Assembly: GCA_913049565.1 (NCBI GenBank)
Contig: CAJWZG010000019.1
Location: 1 to 20,541, forward strand
Length of the DNA: 20,541 bases
Direction: 5' to 3'
From: an uncultured Gammaproteobacteria bacterium
GTDB taxonomy: Bacteria; Pseudomonadota; Gammaproteobacteria; Pseudomonadales; Azotimanducaceae_A
The notes under the pieces are model-generated. The model saw nothing but the letters and a program-made list of their open reading frames with translations, ran no database searches and was not told where the DNA came from. This document shows positions 1 to 7,199 of the stretch, in pieces; position 1 is the first letter of the stretch; each line of letters begins with the position of its first letter. Position numbers and translations under genes: made by a program.

Positions 1-1
1 G

Positions 2-691
2 GTGGTGGTCGATGAGGCCGATCGAATGCTCGACATGGGCTTCATCCCTGATGTCCGGCGAATCGTTTACCAAACACCCCACAAGCGCAAACGCCAAACA
101 CTCTTTTTCTCTGCCACCTTTAATGATGCGGTGATGCGTTTGGCAGACTCTTGGACAATCGACCCTGAACACATTGTGGTGGAACCCGAGAGCGTTGCCA
201 CCGATACCGTTGAGCAAAAGTTCTGGTTAGTAGAGGGCACGAAACGCCAGCGCATTTTGCTGGACTTCATTAACCATGCAGCGCCCGAACGGGCCATTAT
301 CTTTGCGAATCGTCGAGATCGAACACATAAGCTGGTGGACTATCTAAAAAAGAAAGGGATCTCCTGTGAGGGTCTTGCCGGCGATATCCCACAAAAGAAA
401 CGCTTATCTACCCTCAATAAGTTTAAAAGTGGCGAGCTGCAATATCTGATTGCTACCGATGTCGCCGGCAGGGGCATTCACGTTGACGGTGTGACCCATG
501 TAATTAACTATGAACTGCCCGACGACGCCGAGGATTACGTGCATCGTATTGGCCGCACTGGTCGAGCTGGCGCTTCGGGTACTGCCATTAGCTTCGTATC
601 AGAAGACGACGCCTTCAATCTGCCAGCGCTAGAGGAATATCTCGGGGCAAGCATCAAATGCATCCAGCCAGATCTATTACCCGATACCTAA
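2..691 (+). CDS. rhlB: ATP-dependent RNA helicase RhlB-like, 3' part
   Basis: DEAD-box RNA helicase, 5'-truncated by the window edge; the first visible codons are internal, not a start. The visible part opens on motif II (VDEAD), then motif III (SAT, about residue 38), and the helicase C domain with IIFANRRDR, TDVAGRGIHV (motif V) and HRIGRTGRAG (motif VI). The wording around AIIFAN, GD-QKKRL and the DDAEDYVHRIGRTGRAGASG block resembles E. coli RhlB, the helicase that works with the RNA degradosome, more than RhlE or SrmB. The protein ends soon after the helicase domain with no long basic tail. It sits 13 bases ahead of the carbon-nitrogen hydrolase, so the two are probably cotranscribed. DEAD-box family membership is certain; the RhlB subfamily is likely. 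Confidence 0.9.
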   Translation: MVVDEADRMLDMGFIPDVRRIVYQTPHKRKRQTLFFSATFNDAVMRLADSWTIDPEHIVVEPESVATDTVEQKFWLVEGTKRQRILLDFINHAAPERAIIFANRRDRTHKLVDYLKKKGISCEGLAGDIPQKKRLSTLNKFKSGELQYLIATDVAGRGIHVDGVTHVINYELPDDAEDYVHRIGRTGRAGASGTAISFVSEDDAFNLPALEEYLGASIKCIQPDLLPDT

Positions 692-704
692 TGTCGAGAC
701 AGAG

Positions 705-1532
705 ATGACAGCGCAGGCGACCAACGTAGCGGTTGTACAGCACAATGCCGGTACCGATGTTGAAAAAAATCTCAGCCTGTTGGAAACCCTGTCCACACAA
801 GCTGCCAGCGAGGGTGCCAAGCTAATCACCTGGCCGGAGGCCTTCGCCTATCTCGGCCGGCACGACGGCAAAAAAGATATCTTGGAGACGCTACCTGACG
901 GCGGCCCTATCATGCAGCGCTGCCAAGCCCTTGCGGTTCAATTAAATTGCGAACTGTTGCTGGGGGGCTTTCATGAGGCGATGCGTGGCGACGCTGAGCG
1001 CTGCTACAACACCAGCGTGTATCTGAACAGCCACGGCCAAATCACTGCGATGTATCGCAAAATTCACTTGTTCGATGTCAGCATTCCCAATGGACCTCAA
1101 CTGATGGAGTCGAAACAAACCGGACCCGGCAACGAAGCAGTTTGCGTCGACAGCCCGATGGGAACCCTTGGCCTATCGGTATGCTACGACATTCGCTTTC
1201 CAGCGTTATACCAACGACTGGTAGACATGGGCGCGATAGCTCTCACCGTGCCATCGGCTTTCACCGCGACCACTGGTGCCGCCCACTGGCATGCTCTACT
1301 GCGGGCACGGGCGATTGAAAACCAAAGCTACGTTATTGCCCCGGCGCAATACGGCGCACATAGCGCCAATCGGGCATCTTACGGGCATTCAATTATCATT
1401 GACCCTTGGGGCGAGGTCAGAGCCGAGTTACCCGAGGGGGACGGCTACGTTATTGCAGCCGTAGATCCTGAGCGAGTGGCCGAGGTTCGCCGCCAAGTGC
1501 CCAGTTTGGCGAATCAACGACCATTCACCTAA
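705..1532 (+). CDS. Nit-family carbon-nitrogen hydrolase (probable deaminated glutathione or omega-amidase)
   Basis: 275-residue single-domain nitrilase-superfamily amidohydrolase. The catalytic triad is visible: Glu45 in TWPEAF, Lys119 in MYRKIHLFD and Cys160 in LGLSVCYDIRFP. The RKIHLFDV and CYDIRFPALYQ blocks are typical of the Nit1/NitFhit branch, whose members hydrolyse deaminated glutathione or omega-amides such as alpha-ketoglutaramate; this suggests a cytosolic metabolite-repair role rather than nitrile hydrolysis. Start chosen at the ATG shortly after the helicase stop, with a GAG-rich ribosome site. No signal peptide. Its neighbours (helicase, PerM-like, HisC-like) do not define a pathway. 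A transaminase lies two genes downstream, which fits an omega-amidase pairing weakly. Family confident, substrate inferred. Confidence 0.9.
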   Translation: MTAQATNVAVVQHNAGTDVEKNLSLLETLSTQAASEGAKLITWPEAFAYLGRHDGKKDILETLPDGGPIMQRCQALAVQLNCELLLGGFHEAMRGDAERCYNTSVYLNSHGQITAMYRKIHLFDVSIPNGPQLMESKQTGPGNEAVCVDSPMGTLGLSVCYDIRFPALYQRLVDMGAIALTVPSAFTATTGAAHWHALLRARAIENQSYVIAPAQYGAHSANRASYGHSIIIDPWGEVRAELPEGDGYVIAAVDPERVAEVRRQVPSLANQRPFT

Positions 1533-1571
1533 CCTTGTTTCTTATCGCCCAACTCGAAGGAGGGCAACGGT

Positions 1572-2663
1572 ATGACAATACCCAATGAAAACAATGCGCC
1601 AGCCCAATCTGCCGGCAGAGGTTTGATTGCCCTCGCTGCGCTGATCGTCATTGCCGCCGGTCTCAAATCGGCTCAAGCCATCGTCATACCCATGCTGCTA
1701 GCGATATTTATCGCCACCGTCGCTGCAACCCCCATGTTCTGGATTAAGTCGAAAGGGGTATCCAACTCTCTTGCGCTGAGCCTGGTGGTATTAGGTATTT
1801 TTCTCGCGTTGGGATTAATCGCTGTATTGCTGACGCAAAGCACATCGGCTTTTTCTGCCAAGCTACCTTTTTACCAAGAGCGTTTAGCCACACTACAAAA
1901 TGACGCCATCGTGTTGCTACAAGCCTGGGACATTCCATTCAACGCAGTCTTCTTTAAAGAAGCTCTGCCCCTTGGCTCGCTACTCGCTTTGGCGGGAAGC
2001 GCTCTTCGAAGCCTGGGCTCGGTTCTAAGCAATGGCTTTTTGATTCTACTAACCGTAGTTTTTATCCTCGCCGAGGCCACAAGCTTCTACCCCAAACTAC
2101 GCGCTGTGCTGAGTAATCCTGACCGAGATATCGCTCACTTTGGTCGGATCACGGGTACGATGAATCGGTACATTGCGATCAAGACGTCTGTAAGCGTACT
2201 CACAGGTCTACTGGTGACCACTTTTTTGTGGCTGCTGGAGGTCGACTTCCCAGTGCTTTGGGGATTAGTAGCATTGCTGCTGAACTTTATTCCAACCATC
2301 GGTTCCATCATTGCGGGCATTCCGCCGGTGTTGCTTGCACTTGTGCAGCTCGGCCCCGCTGAAGCTGGCCTAGTCGTGCTTGGTTTTTTTATGGTCAACA
2401 CGGTGATAGGCAATATCTTGGAGCCTCGCTATATGGGGCAAGGACTTGGGCTTTCGGCACTGGTCGTTTTTGTATCCTTAGTCTTTTGGGGTTGGTTACT
2501 CGGCCCCATCGGGATGCTGTTGTCAGTGCCCCTAACCATGAGCGCTAAAATTGCCCTTGAGGCTAATCCCAGTACTTCGTGGCTCGCGCGTTTGTTGGCC
2601 CCTGCGCAAGAGCTCACTCCCCCACAAGAGCCTGCAGAGCTATCACTGGGTGCCGACGCATGA
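1572..2663 (+). CDS. AI-2E/PerM-family inner-membrane transporter
   Basis: 363-residue polytopic membrane protein of the AI-2E transporter (PerM, YdiK, YhhT, TqsA) family. Hydrophobic segments cover about residues 15-60, then a soluble stretch (about 85-145), then several helices to about 335. Diagnostic features are the C-terminal pattern with LNFIPTIGSIIAGIPP, a conserved NILEPRYMGQGLGLS block and WGWLLGPIGMLLSVPL. An AAGGAGG ribosome site at 1557-1563 lies 8 bases before the ATG and fixes the start. The stop overlaps the next start by 4 bases (ATGA), so it is translationally coupled to the aminotransferase. Family members export quorum signals or act as ion/solute exchangers; which applies here cannot be told. 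Confidence 0.9.
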   Translation: MTIPNENNAPAQSAGRGLIALAALIVIAAGLKSAQAIVIPMLLAIFIATVAATPMFWIKSKGVSNSLALSLVVLGIFLALGLIAVLLTQSTSAFSAKLPFYQERLATLQNDAIVLLQAWDIPFNAVFFKEALPLGSLLALAGSALRSLGSVLSNGFLILLTVVFILAEATSFYPKLRAVLSNPDRDIAHFGRITGTMNRYIAIKTSVSVLTGLLVTTFLWLLEVDFPVLWGLVALLLNFIPTIGSIIAGIPPVLLALVQLGPAEAGLVVLGFFMVNTVIGNILEPRYMGQGLGLSALVVFVSLVFWGWLLGPIGMLLSVPLTMSAKIALEANPSTSWLARLLAPAQELTPPQEPAELSLGADA

Positions 2664-3739
2664 ACACATACCAAAGGCCAAATATTCAACAAATGCAGGG
2701 CTATTCGTCCGGCGAGCAGCCTCAAGAAGGTCAGAGTATAAAGCTCAATACCAACGAAAACCCCTATCCTCCCAGCCCTGCAGTAACGAAAGCTTTGGCG
2801 GCCTTTGCTGTCGATCAGCTACGCGTCTATCCGCAACCCGATGCACGAATGCTGCGCCAAGCGATCGCCGACCATCATGGCGTCAGTTTGGATTGCGTAG
2901 TGGTTACCCACGCAGGGGATGAAGCGCTGCGATTGGCAGTAACTACCTTTGTGGAACCGACAGGTGTTGTTGCGTCAACGGAGCCTACGTACTCCCTCTA
3001 CCCGGTACTGGCGCAAATCCAGGGCGCCCGTATGTTCACCCGAGATTTGGCAGAAGATTGGTCGCTTCCGAATGACTTTGCCGCCCAAGCGAACACTTGC
3101 GGCGCCCAGCTCACCTGTATTGTGAATCCTCATGCACCCAGCGGACACTTCACCGAAATCGCCAAGCTGCATGAACTTGCTATGGCCATTGACGGGGTTT
3201 TGTTGGTGGATGAAGCCTATGCAGATTTTGTGCACAGCAGCGGCACTGTGAGCGCGGCCGCCTTGGTGCAAAATCAGCCCAACCTTTTGGTACTGCGCAC
3301 CTTTAGCAAAGGCTACAGTCTCGCGGGCTTGCGCCTTGGCTACCTTTTGGGCCATCCAACCTTGATTAAGCCTATTCTTGAGAAAACCCGCGACAGCTAT
3401 AATGTCGACGCGATCAGCCAAGCGATTGGCCTAGCCTCCATTCAAGACACCGCCTATGCGCAACAAACATGGGCAGCGGTTCGCAAAGATCGGGCGCTGC
3501 TTGCCGCTGGCCTGCAACAACTCGGCTTTGCTGTTGCCGACAGTCAAACCAACTTCCTACTAGCAAAGTGCCCTAGCGCAAGCTCTGCAGCACATTTGTA
3601 CCAAGCACTTAAAGAGGGTGGCATTCTGGTGCGCTACTTCAATACACCACGATTACAAGATTCACTGCGGATCACGGTAGGCACTCCAGAGCAGAATCAG
3701 CAACTGCTCGCGCAGCTAGATCACCTCCTCGCCGCTTAA
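2660..3739 (+). CDS. hisC: HisC-type histidinol-phosphate (or aromatic) aminotransferase
   Basis: 359-residue fold-type I PLP aminotransferase. Visible landmarks: LNTNENPYPPSP (about 29-40), TEPTYSLYP (108-115), Asp184 in LLVDEAYADF, the PLP Schiff-base Lys217 in RTFSKGYSLAGLRLGY, and a C-terminal LRITVGTPEQNQ phosphate/carboxylate-binding Arg. HisC proteins transaminate histidinol phosphate and imidazole-acetol phosphate; paralogues act on phenylalanine and tyrosine. The open frame extends upstream to a GTG at 2579, but that extension lies in the preceding gene, and conserved sequence starts after the ATG at 2660, which overlaps the upstream stop. No other his genes are nearby, so this may be a second, HisC2-like copy. 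The usual NPNNPTG loop reads NPHAPSG here. Confidence 0.85.
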   Translation: MNTYQRPNIQQMQGYSSGEQPQEGQSIKLNTNENPYPPSPAVTKALAAFAVDQLRVYPQPDARMLRQAIADHHGVSLDCVVVTHAGDEALRLAVTTFVEPTGVVASTEPTYSLYPVLAQIQGARMFTRDLAEDWSLPNDFAAQANTCGAQLTCIVNPHAPSGHFTEIAKLHELAMAIDGVLLVDEAYADFVHSSGTVSAAALVQNQPNLLVLRTFSKGYSLAGLRLGYLLGHPTLIKPILEKTRDSYNVDAISQAIGLASIQDTAYAQQTWAAVRKDRALLAAGLQQLGFAVADSQTNFLLAKCPSASSAAHLYQALKEGGILVRYFNTPRLQDSLRITVGTPEQNQQLLAQLDHLLAA

Positions 3740-3745
3740 GATTAC

Positions 3746-3774
3746 CTGAGGTCCGCGGGGCCTCGGCTTTCCTT
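3746..3774 (+). terminator. Candidate intrinsic terminator after hisC
   Basis: A stem of about 9 base pairs (arms 3746-3754 and 3758-3766, with two G-T wobbles and a GCG loop) begins 6 bases after the hisC stop. It is followed by a short, imperfect T-rich tail (CTTTCCTT). It would close the rhlB-nit-perM-hisC unit. The tail is weak, so termination may be partial. Confidence 0.5.
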
Positions 3775-3801
3775 GGTGATCTAGACACGCTCGAGTAATC
3801 T
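3773..3801 (+). promoter_or_regulatory. Possible sigma70-type promoter for the luciferase-like gene
   Basis: A TTGGTG box (3773-3778) and a TAATCT box (3796-3801) are separated by exactly 17 bases, just after the hisC terminator candidate and about 35 bases upstream of the next start codon. Only about half of the consensus positions match, so the position supports the call more than the sequence does. Confidence 0.25.
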
Positions 3802-3836
3802 ATGTCCATTGTATTGACCTGTGGAGAGGAACGAAT

Positions 3837-4742
3837 ATGACCCGACTACCAGCTGTGAGCCTAGCGGCAGTACCAGGCCGACGAATGCGTACCATTGAGT
3901 TAGCGCAAGAAATCGAACGGCGAGGCTTCCCGGGCATATTTGGCCCAAGCTTGGGAGACAGCCTGTCGTTGTGTAACGCCATCGCGCTGAGCACCAATGA
4001 CGTCATGATCGGCACCAGTATTACGCCAATCTATACACGCAACGTCACAGACTTCGCGCAAACCGCTGCATTCCTCCACGAAGTATCGAATGGTAGGTTC
4101 CGTTTTGGGGTTGGGGTCAGTCACGCCCCCGCGTTAAATCGCATGGGTATTACTGCAGGCAAACCCCTCAGTGATATGCGGCAATTTGTAGCGGATATGC
4201 AGGCCGTACCTCGCGTCGGCGAGCTGCCACCGATCGTGCTCGCCACCCTGCGCGACAAGATGATTCAACTCGCTCAAGAGGTCGGAGGCGGCATGGTCTT
4301 TGCCAACGGTGCACGATCTCATATGGGCCACTCGCTGGATAATCTGAGTGCTGACACCAAAGCCAATGACGACTTTTTCATCGGCAACATGATCCCGACC
4401 TGTATCAATGAAGATAAACAGGCTGCAGCGGCCGTTAACCGTAAGACCTTGACCAGTTATGCGTTTCTTCCCAACTATCGAAATTACTGGAAAGAAGCTG
4501 GGTTCGAAGAGGAGATGAATGCTGTAGAAGCTGCCATCGCAGAGAAAGATTACGACCGCGTTCCAGAGTGCTTATCCGACCGATGGTTGGCCGATACAAC
4601 CTTGTACGGGTCGGCCTCGGAGGTGCGCCAAGGCATCGAGGCCTGGTTCGATGCGGGCATTAAGACCCCTATCATCGTTCCATCGGCGATAGCGGGCGGG
4701 CAGATGCAGGCCATGGACGAATTTTTCTCAATCTGGGATTAA
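3837..4742 (+). CDS. Luciferase-like (LLM class) flavin- or F420-dependent oxidoreductase
   Basis: 301-residue TIM-barrel protein of the bacterial luciferase-like superfamily. Visible: N-terminal beta strand PAVSLAAVPG, an early helix (ELAQEIERRGFPGIFGP), a TSITPIYTRNVTDFAQTAAFLHEVS segment that matches the family's conserved second/third strand region, and the FRFGVGVSHAPALNRMG loop equivalent to the family's LGLGVS nucleotide/phosphate-binding motif. The C-terminus ends with a conserved 'G-I-K-TPIIVPS' strand. Ribosome site AGAGGA lies just before the ATG. Such proteins use FMNH2 or reduced F420 to oxidise or reduce alkyl, aldehyde or hydroxy substrates. Cofactor and substrate cannot be told. 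It is followed by a SixA-type phosphatase gene in the same direction. Confidence 0.85.
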   Translation: MTRLPAVSLAAVPGRRMRTIELAQEIERRGFPGIFGPSLGDSLSLCNAIALSTNDVMIGTSITPIYTRNVTDFAQTAAFLHEVSNGRFRFGVGVSHAPALNRMGITAGKPLSDMRQFVADMQAVPRVGELPPIVLATLRDKMIQLAQEVGGGMVFANGARSHMGHSLDNLSADTKANDDFFIGNMIPTCINEDKQAAAAVNRKTLTSYAFLPNYRNYWKEAGFEEEMNAVEAAIAEKDYDRVPECLSDRWLADTTLYGSASEVRQGIEAWFDAGIKTPIIVPSAIAGGQMQAMDEFFSIWD

Positions 4743-4771
4743 TAGCGGAACCTTCGGCACGAAACCTATGG

Positions 4772-5242
4772 TTGATACGTCATGCACAGGCAACTCACCC
4801 GGTGCTCGGTCAGACTGATCTTGAACGTGGGCTCACACCGCGCGGGCTATCAGACGTGCAAGCGCTCGCAAAGCAACTCGCTGAAGCCCGTTTGCCCGCG
4901 CCACAATGGCTGTGGGTGAGCTCGGCAACGCGCACCCGACAAACCGCCCTACCCCTAGTAGAGCTTTGGCAGAGCGAGAGCATCGTGGAAGCCGCGCTCT
5001 ATTTAGCCGACGCCTACACACTACTTGATTGTTTGCAGACCACCCCGGACGAGTACACCAATATCGCAATGGTCGGTCATAATCCCGGAATCAGCGAACT
5101 TGCGCATCTACTCACACGTGATGATGCCAGCCGATCACTTCCCAGAGACCTGCCCACGCTTGGTGTGGTCAGGCTGGAGGTAAGGCTGCAATGGCATGCG
5201 CTCACTCGAGGAAACTGTCATCTCATTGACTGCATGTTCTAA
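4772..5242 (+). CDS. sixA: SixA-type phosphohistidine phosphatase (histidine phosphatase family), start uncertain
   Basis: Histidine phosphatase branch 2, SixA-like, 156 residues from a TTG. The RHG-type motif reads IRHAQA (phospho-acceptor His4 in this numbering). Further on are the TPRG segment, an SSATRTRQTA Arg-rich substrate site and VGHNPGISELA with the second catalytic His. SixA removes phosphate from His of phosphorelay HPt or PTS proteins. The TTG start would cut the first beta strand short, because relatives carry 3-5 hydrophobic residues before RH. The frame stays open upstream (codons for RNLWL precede) with no ATG, GTG or TTG; a CTG at 4733 or an ATA at 4742 would be needed. The true start is unresolved and may overlap the preceding gene's stop. 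Confidence 0.8.
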   Translation: MIRHAQATHPVLGQTDLERGLTPRGLSDVQALAKQLAEARLPAPQWLWVSSATRTRQTALPLVELWQSESIVEAALYLADAYTLLDCLQTTPDEYTNIAMVGHNPGISELAHLLTRDDASRSLPRDLPTLGVVRLEVRLQWHALTRGNCHLIDCMF

Positions 5243-5355
5243 AGACAAACGCCCAAAAAATGCCAACCACTTCCAGATTTACGGATCCGGCAGTCAGCGA
5301 CGCCGATTTGTGGGTGCTATCGATCCGCACCTTGGATACTCTTGAAAGGATTAAC

Positions 5356-5376
5356 ATGACATTGCTCACTCACTAA
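5356..5376 (+). CDS. Possible six-codon mini-ORF (leader peptide MTLLTH)
   Basis: An ATG at 5356 is preceded by GAAAGGA (5344-5350, 5-base spacing) and runs six codons to TAA at 5374-5376. The stop overlaps the AAAGGA ribosome site of the next small gene (5375-5380). The arrangement looks like a translated leader coupled to the 49-residue membrane protein. It has no rare-codon or amino-acid run pointing to attenuation by a particular amino acid. It could also be chance. Confidence 0.3.
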   Translation: MTLLTH

Positions 5377-5386
5377 AGGAACTGTT

Positions 5387-5536
5387 ATGGGTGTCTTCTC
5401 TTTTTTGGTTTTATGCGCTATCGCTTTTTTTCTTTGGCGCATTAGCGATCAAATGCCTGATCTTCTATTTCGATTGAGCGAAGTACAAAAAGATATCGCC
5501 GAGCTGCGTCGTCAAGGCGAACAGTCCAACGACTAA
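5387..5536 (+). CDS. 49-residue single-helix membrane protein
   Basis: Small gene with an AAAGGA ribosome site at 5375-5380, 6 bases before the ATG. The product has one hydrophobic helix (about residues 3-17), a WR boundary, then a charged amphipathic tail (about 26-43) with LLFRLSEVQKDIAELRRQ, a pattern that could form a short coiled coil. It probably sits in the inner membrane, with the Arg-containing tail most likely cytoplasmic by the positive-inside rule. It ends 6 bases before the next gene, a larger membrane protein with its own coiled coil, so the two probably form an operon and may interact. I do not recognise a family. Good ribosome site and spacing support a real gene. Confidence 0.65.
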   Translation: MGVFSFLVLCAIAFFLWRISDQMPDLLFRLSEVQKDIAELRRQGEQSND

Positions 5537-5542
5537 CCTGCT

Positions 5543-6325
5543 ATGAAAATGGACTGGCGCATTATCTTTGGCCTATCTCTTACTAGCCTCTGGCTGCTCA
5601 CCGGTGCGGCTTATATCAGCAGCAGTGTTGGCTGGTTGGGATTTATCAACCTTCCGGTTGAGGAGGTTGGTAGCTTTCTTGAGGGTGCCTTTGCGCCGCT
5701 GGCTTTTCTTTGGTTGGTCATCGGCTATTTTTTACAGCAACAAGAGCTCGTACAAAACACACAGGCCATGCGCGCGCAGGCAACTGAGATTGCTCGCACC
5801 GCCGAACAAGCTGCAATTCAATCTGAGAAACTCTCTGCCGCTGAAACCTACGCGCGGCAGGAGGCGACGCTGCGCCTCGTAGAAGCCGTGCGCAGTCAGT
5901 TAGGCGGCATTTCCGGCATGCTGTACATATCAAGCCATGGCTCAAACAGCTCGAGTTCGGGAGAGCACAGCGACTTTCCACTGAGCGATGAGGAGAGCAA
6001 TCGACTCTTCTCCGAACAGAGCAAGGGCGACCCGGAAGTCTTCAGCCGTAAGCTGCTAATGGCGACGCTGACGGCTCGCACACAAAATATCGGGTTCGAG
6101 CTGTTTTATAGAACGGAGGTGCGCGCTCGACATACCAATCAATTCATCTTCGTGTTTGAGCGCCTGATCAAACATGTACGTGGTTCCGATACAGACAACA
6201 TGTTGTTTGACTCGCTCATTGGCAGCGGCCATGGATTGTTATACGCGCGCATGAAAGAACATCAGGTCAATGCACCGAAGGAATGGAACGATCACAGTAA
6301 AACAGCACGTAAAATTGCGGTCTGA
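5543..6325 (+). CDS. Two-helix membrane protein with coiled coil, unknown function
   Basis: 260 residues. Two hydrophobic segments (about 6-28 and 48-64), the second in a GSFLEGAFAPLAFLWLVIGY context, lead directly into a glutamine- and alanine-rich coiled coil (about 65-115: QQQELVQNTQAMRAQATEIA and on). A serine-rich linker (about 130-142) and a 120-residue soluble C-terminal part follow. The 'GxFLxGxxAPLxFLWLVxGYxxQxxEL' transmembrane/coiled-coil arrangement recurs, from memory, in many uncharacterised proteobacterial membrane proteins and resembles the N-terminal module of putative phage abortive infection proteins; the C-terminal part is not one I recognise. An alternative ATG lies two codons in. 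No clear ribosome site, so translation is probably coupled to the 49-residue gene just upstream. Function unknown. Confidence 0.75.
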   Translation: MKMDWRIIFGLSLTSLWLLTGAAYISSSVGWLGFINLPVEEVGSFLEGAFAPLAFLWLVIGYFLQQQELVQNTQAMRAQATEIARTAEQAAIQSEKLSAAETYARQEATLRLVEAVRSQLGGISGMLYISSHGSNSSSSGEHSDFPLSDEESNRLFSEQSKGDPEVFSRKLLMATLTARTQNIGFELFYRTEVRARHTNQFIFVFERLIKHVRGSDTDNMLFDSLIGSGHGLLYARMKEHQVNAPKEWNDHSKTARKIAV

Positions 6326-6362
6326 ATGTGACCCCACAAAACCCAACAATTAGGAAGACACT

Positions 6363-7199
6363 ATGGGTGTTGAACGCTCACCGTTTTTAGCCGGACTGTA
6401 TTTTTCAGCATGCCTGGCGGCTTGCGTGCTGCAAGTAACACCCATTCATGCTGATGACCGTTTTGCCGAGGTCGAAGTAACCAGCGAAGAAATAGCTGAC
6501 GGCACACTGCTTATTGATAATCAATTTGCGCCCTTGGCAGATAAGATATCGGCAACCATTACCAGCATTGGCGGTAACCGCCCACGGTTCGTGCTCAATT
6601 CGCGTTACCACGGTGATCACACTGGCGGTAACGCGGAGTTTGGCCAAAGCGGCGTCATTCTCGCCCACGAAAACGTGCGCGCTCGCTCAATAACCCAGAG
6701 CAACTTGCCCGCAACCGCCATGCCAGTAGTGACTTACGCTGATAGGGTGACCATACATCTCAATGGCGATGAGTTGTCACTCGTCCACTTACCCGACGGT
6801 CATACCGACGGGGATAGTTTAGTGCGGTTTAAGAAAGCCAATGTACTGCATATGGGAGATCAGCTGTTCAACGGCGCTTTCCCGTACATTGATTTAGGCG
6901 CTGCAGGTACGGTTGACGGGTATACCGAGCACCTACGTCGGGTCATCGACGAGATGCCGGCGGACATCAAGATTATCCCGGGCCATGGCCCAATGGCAGA
7001 TATTGCAACAGTAGCTGAGAGTTTGGCGGTGATCGATCAGACGCACGACATCATTGTCAGCGGACTAAATGCAGGCAAGAGCGAAGCGAAGATTGCTCAA
7101 GATCTCAGTCCTTACGCGAAGTCGGGCCAAGGTTTTATCAGTGTCGACCGTTGGATCAGCATCGTTAAAGCCGACCAGGCCCAGCGCGGAAGTTCGTGA
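6363..7199 (+). CDS. Exported metallo-beta-lactamase-fold protein with substituted zinc ligand
   Basis: 278 residues with an N-terminal hydrophobic segment (about 8-30, ending near IHA-DD), so probably periplasmic or lipoprotein-like; Cys17 and Cys21 lie within the segment. The MBL core is clear: LLIDNQFAPLADKI (49-62), the metal motif, GHTDGD with His147, HMGD with Asp166 and PGHG with His208. The metal motif reads SRYHGDHTGGN (80-90) instead of the usual T-H-x-H-x-D-H: the first His is Arg81, while His83, Asp85 and His86 remain. The N-terminal strand that in relatives carries a 'GNIGVSVGEDG'-like stretch before LLID appears missing by comparison from memory. AGGAAG (6352-6357) supports the start. 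Catalytic activity is doubtful; substrate unknown. Confidence 0.85.
   Translation: MGVERSPFLAGLYFSACLAACVLQVTPIHADDRFAEVEVTSEEIADGTLLIDNQFAPLADKISATITSIGGNRPRFVLNSRYHGDHTGGNAEFGQSGVILAHENVRARSITQSNLPATAMPVVTYADRVTIHLNGDELSLVHLPDGHTDGDSLVRFKKANVLHMGDQLFNGAFPYIDLGAAGTVDGYTEHLRRVIDEMPADIKIIPGHGPMADIATVAESLAVIDQTHDIIVSGLNAGKSEAKIAQDLSPYAKSGQGFISVDRWISIVKADQAQRGSS

Noticed and set aside
2975..3421. 148-codon frame antisense inside the hisC gene
   Set aside because: Fully within the aminotransferase, no domain, no supporting ribosome site.
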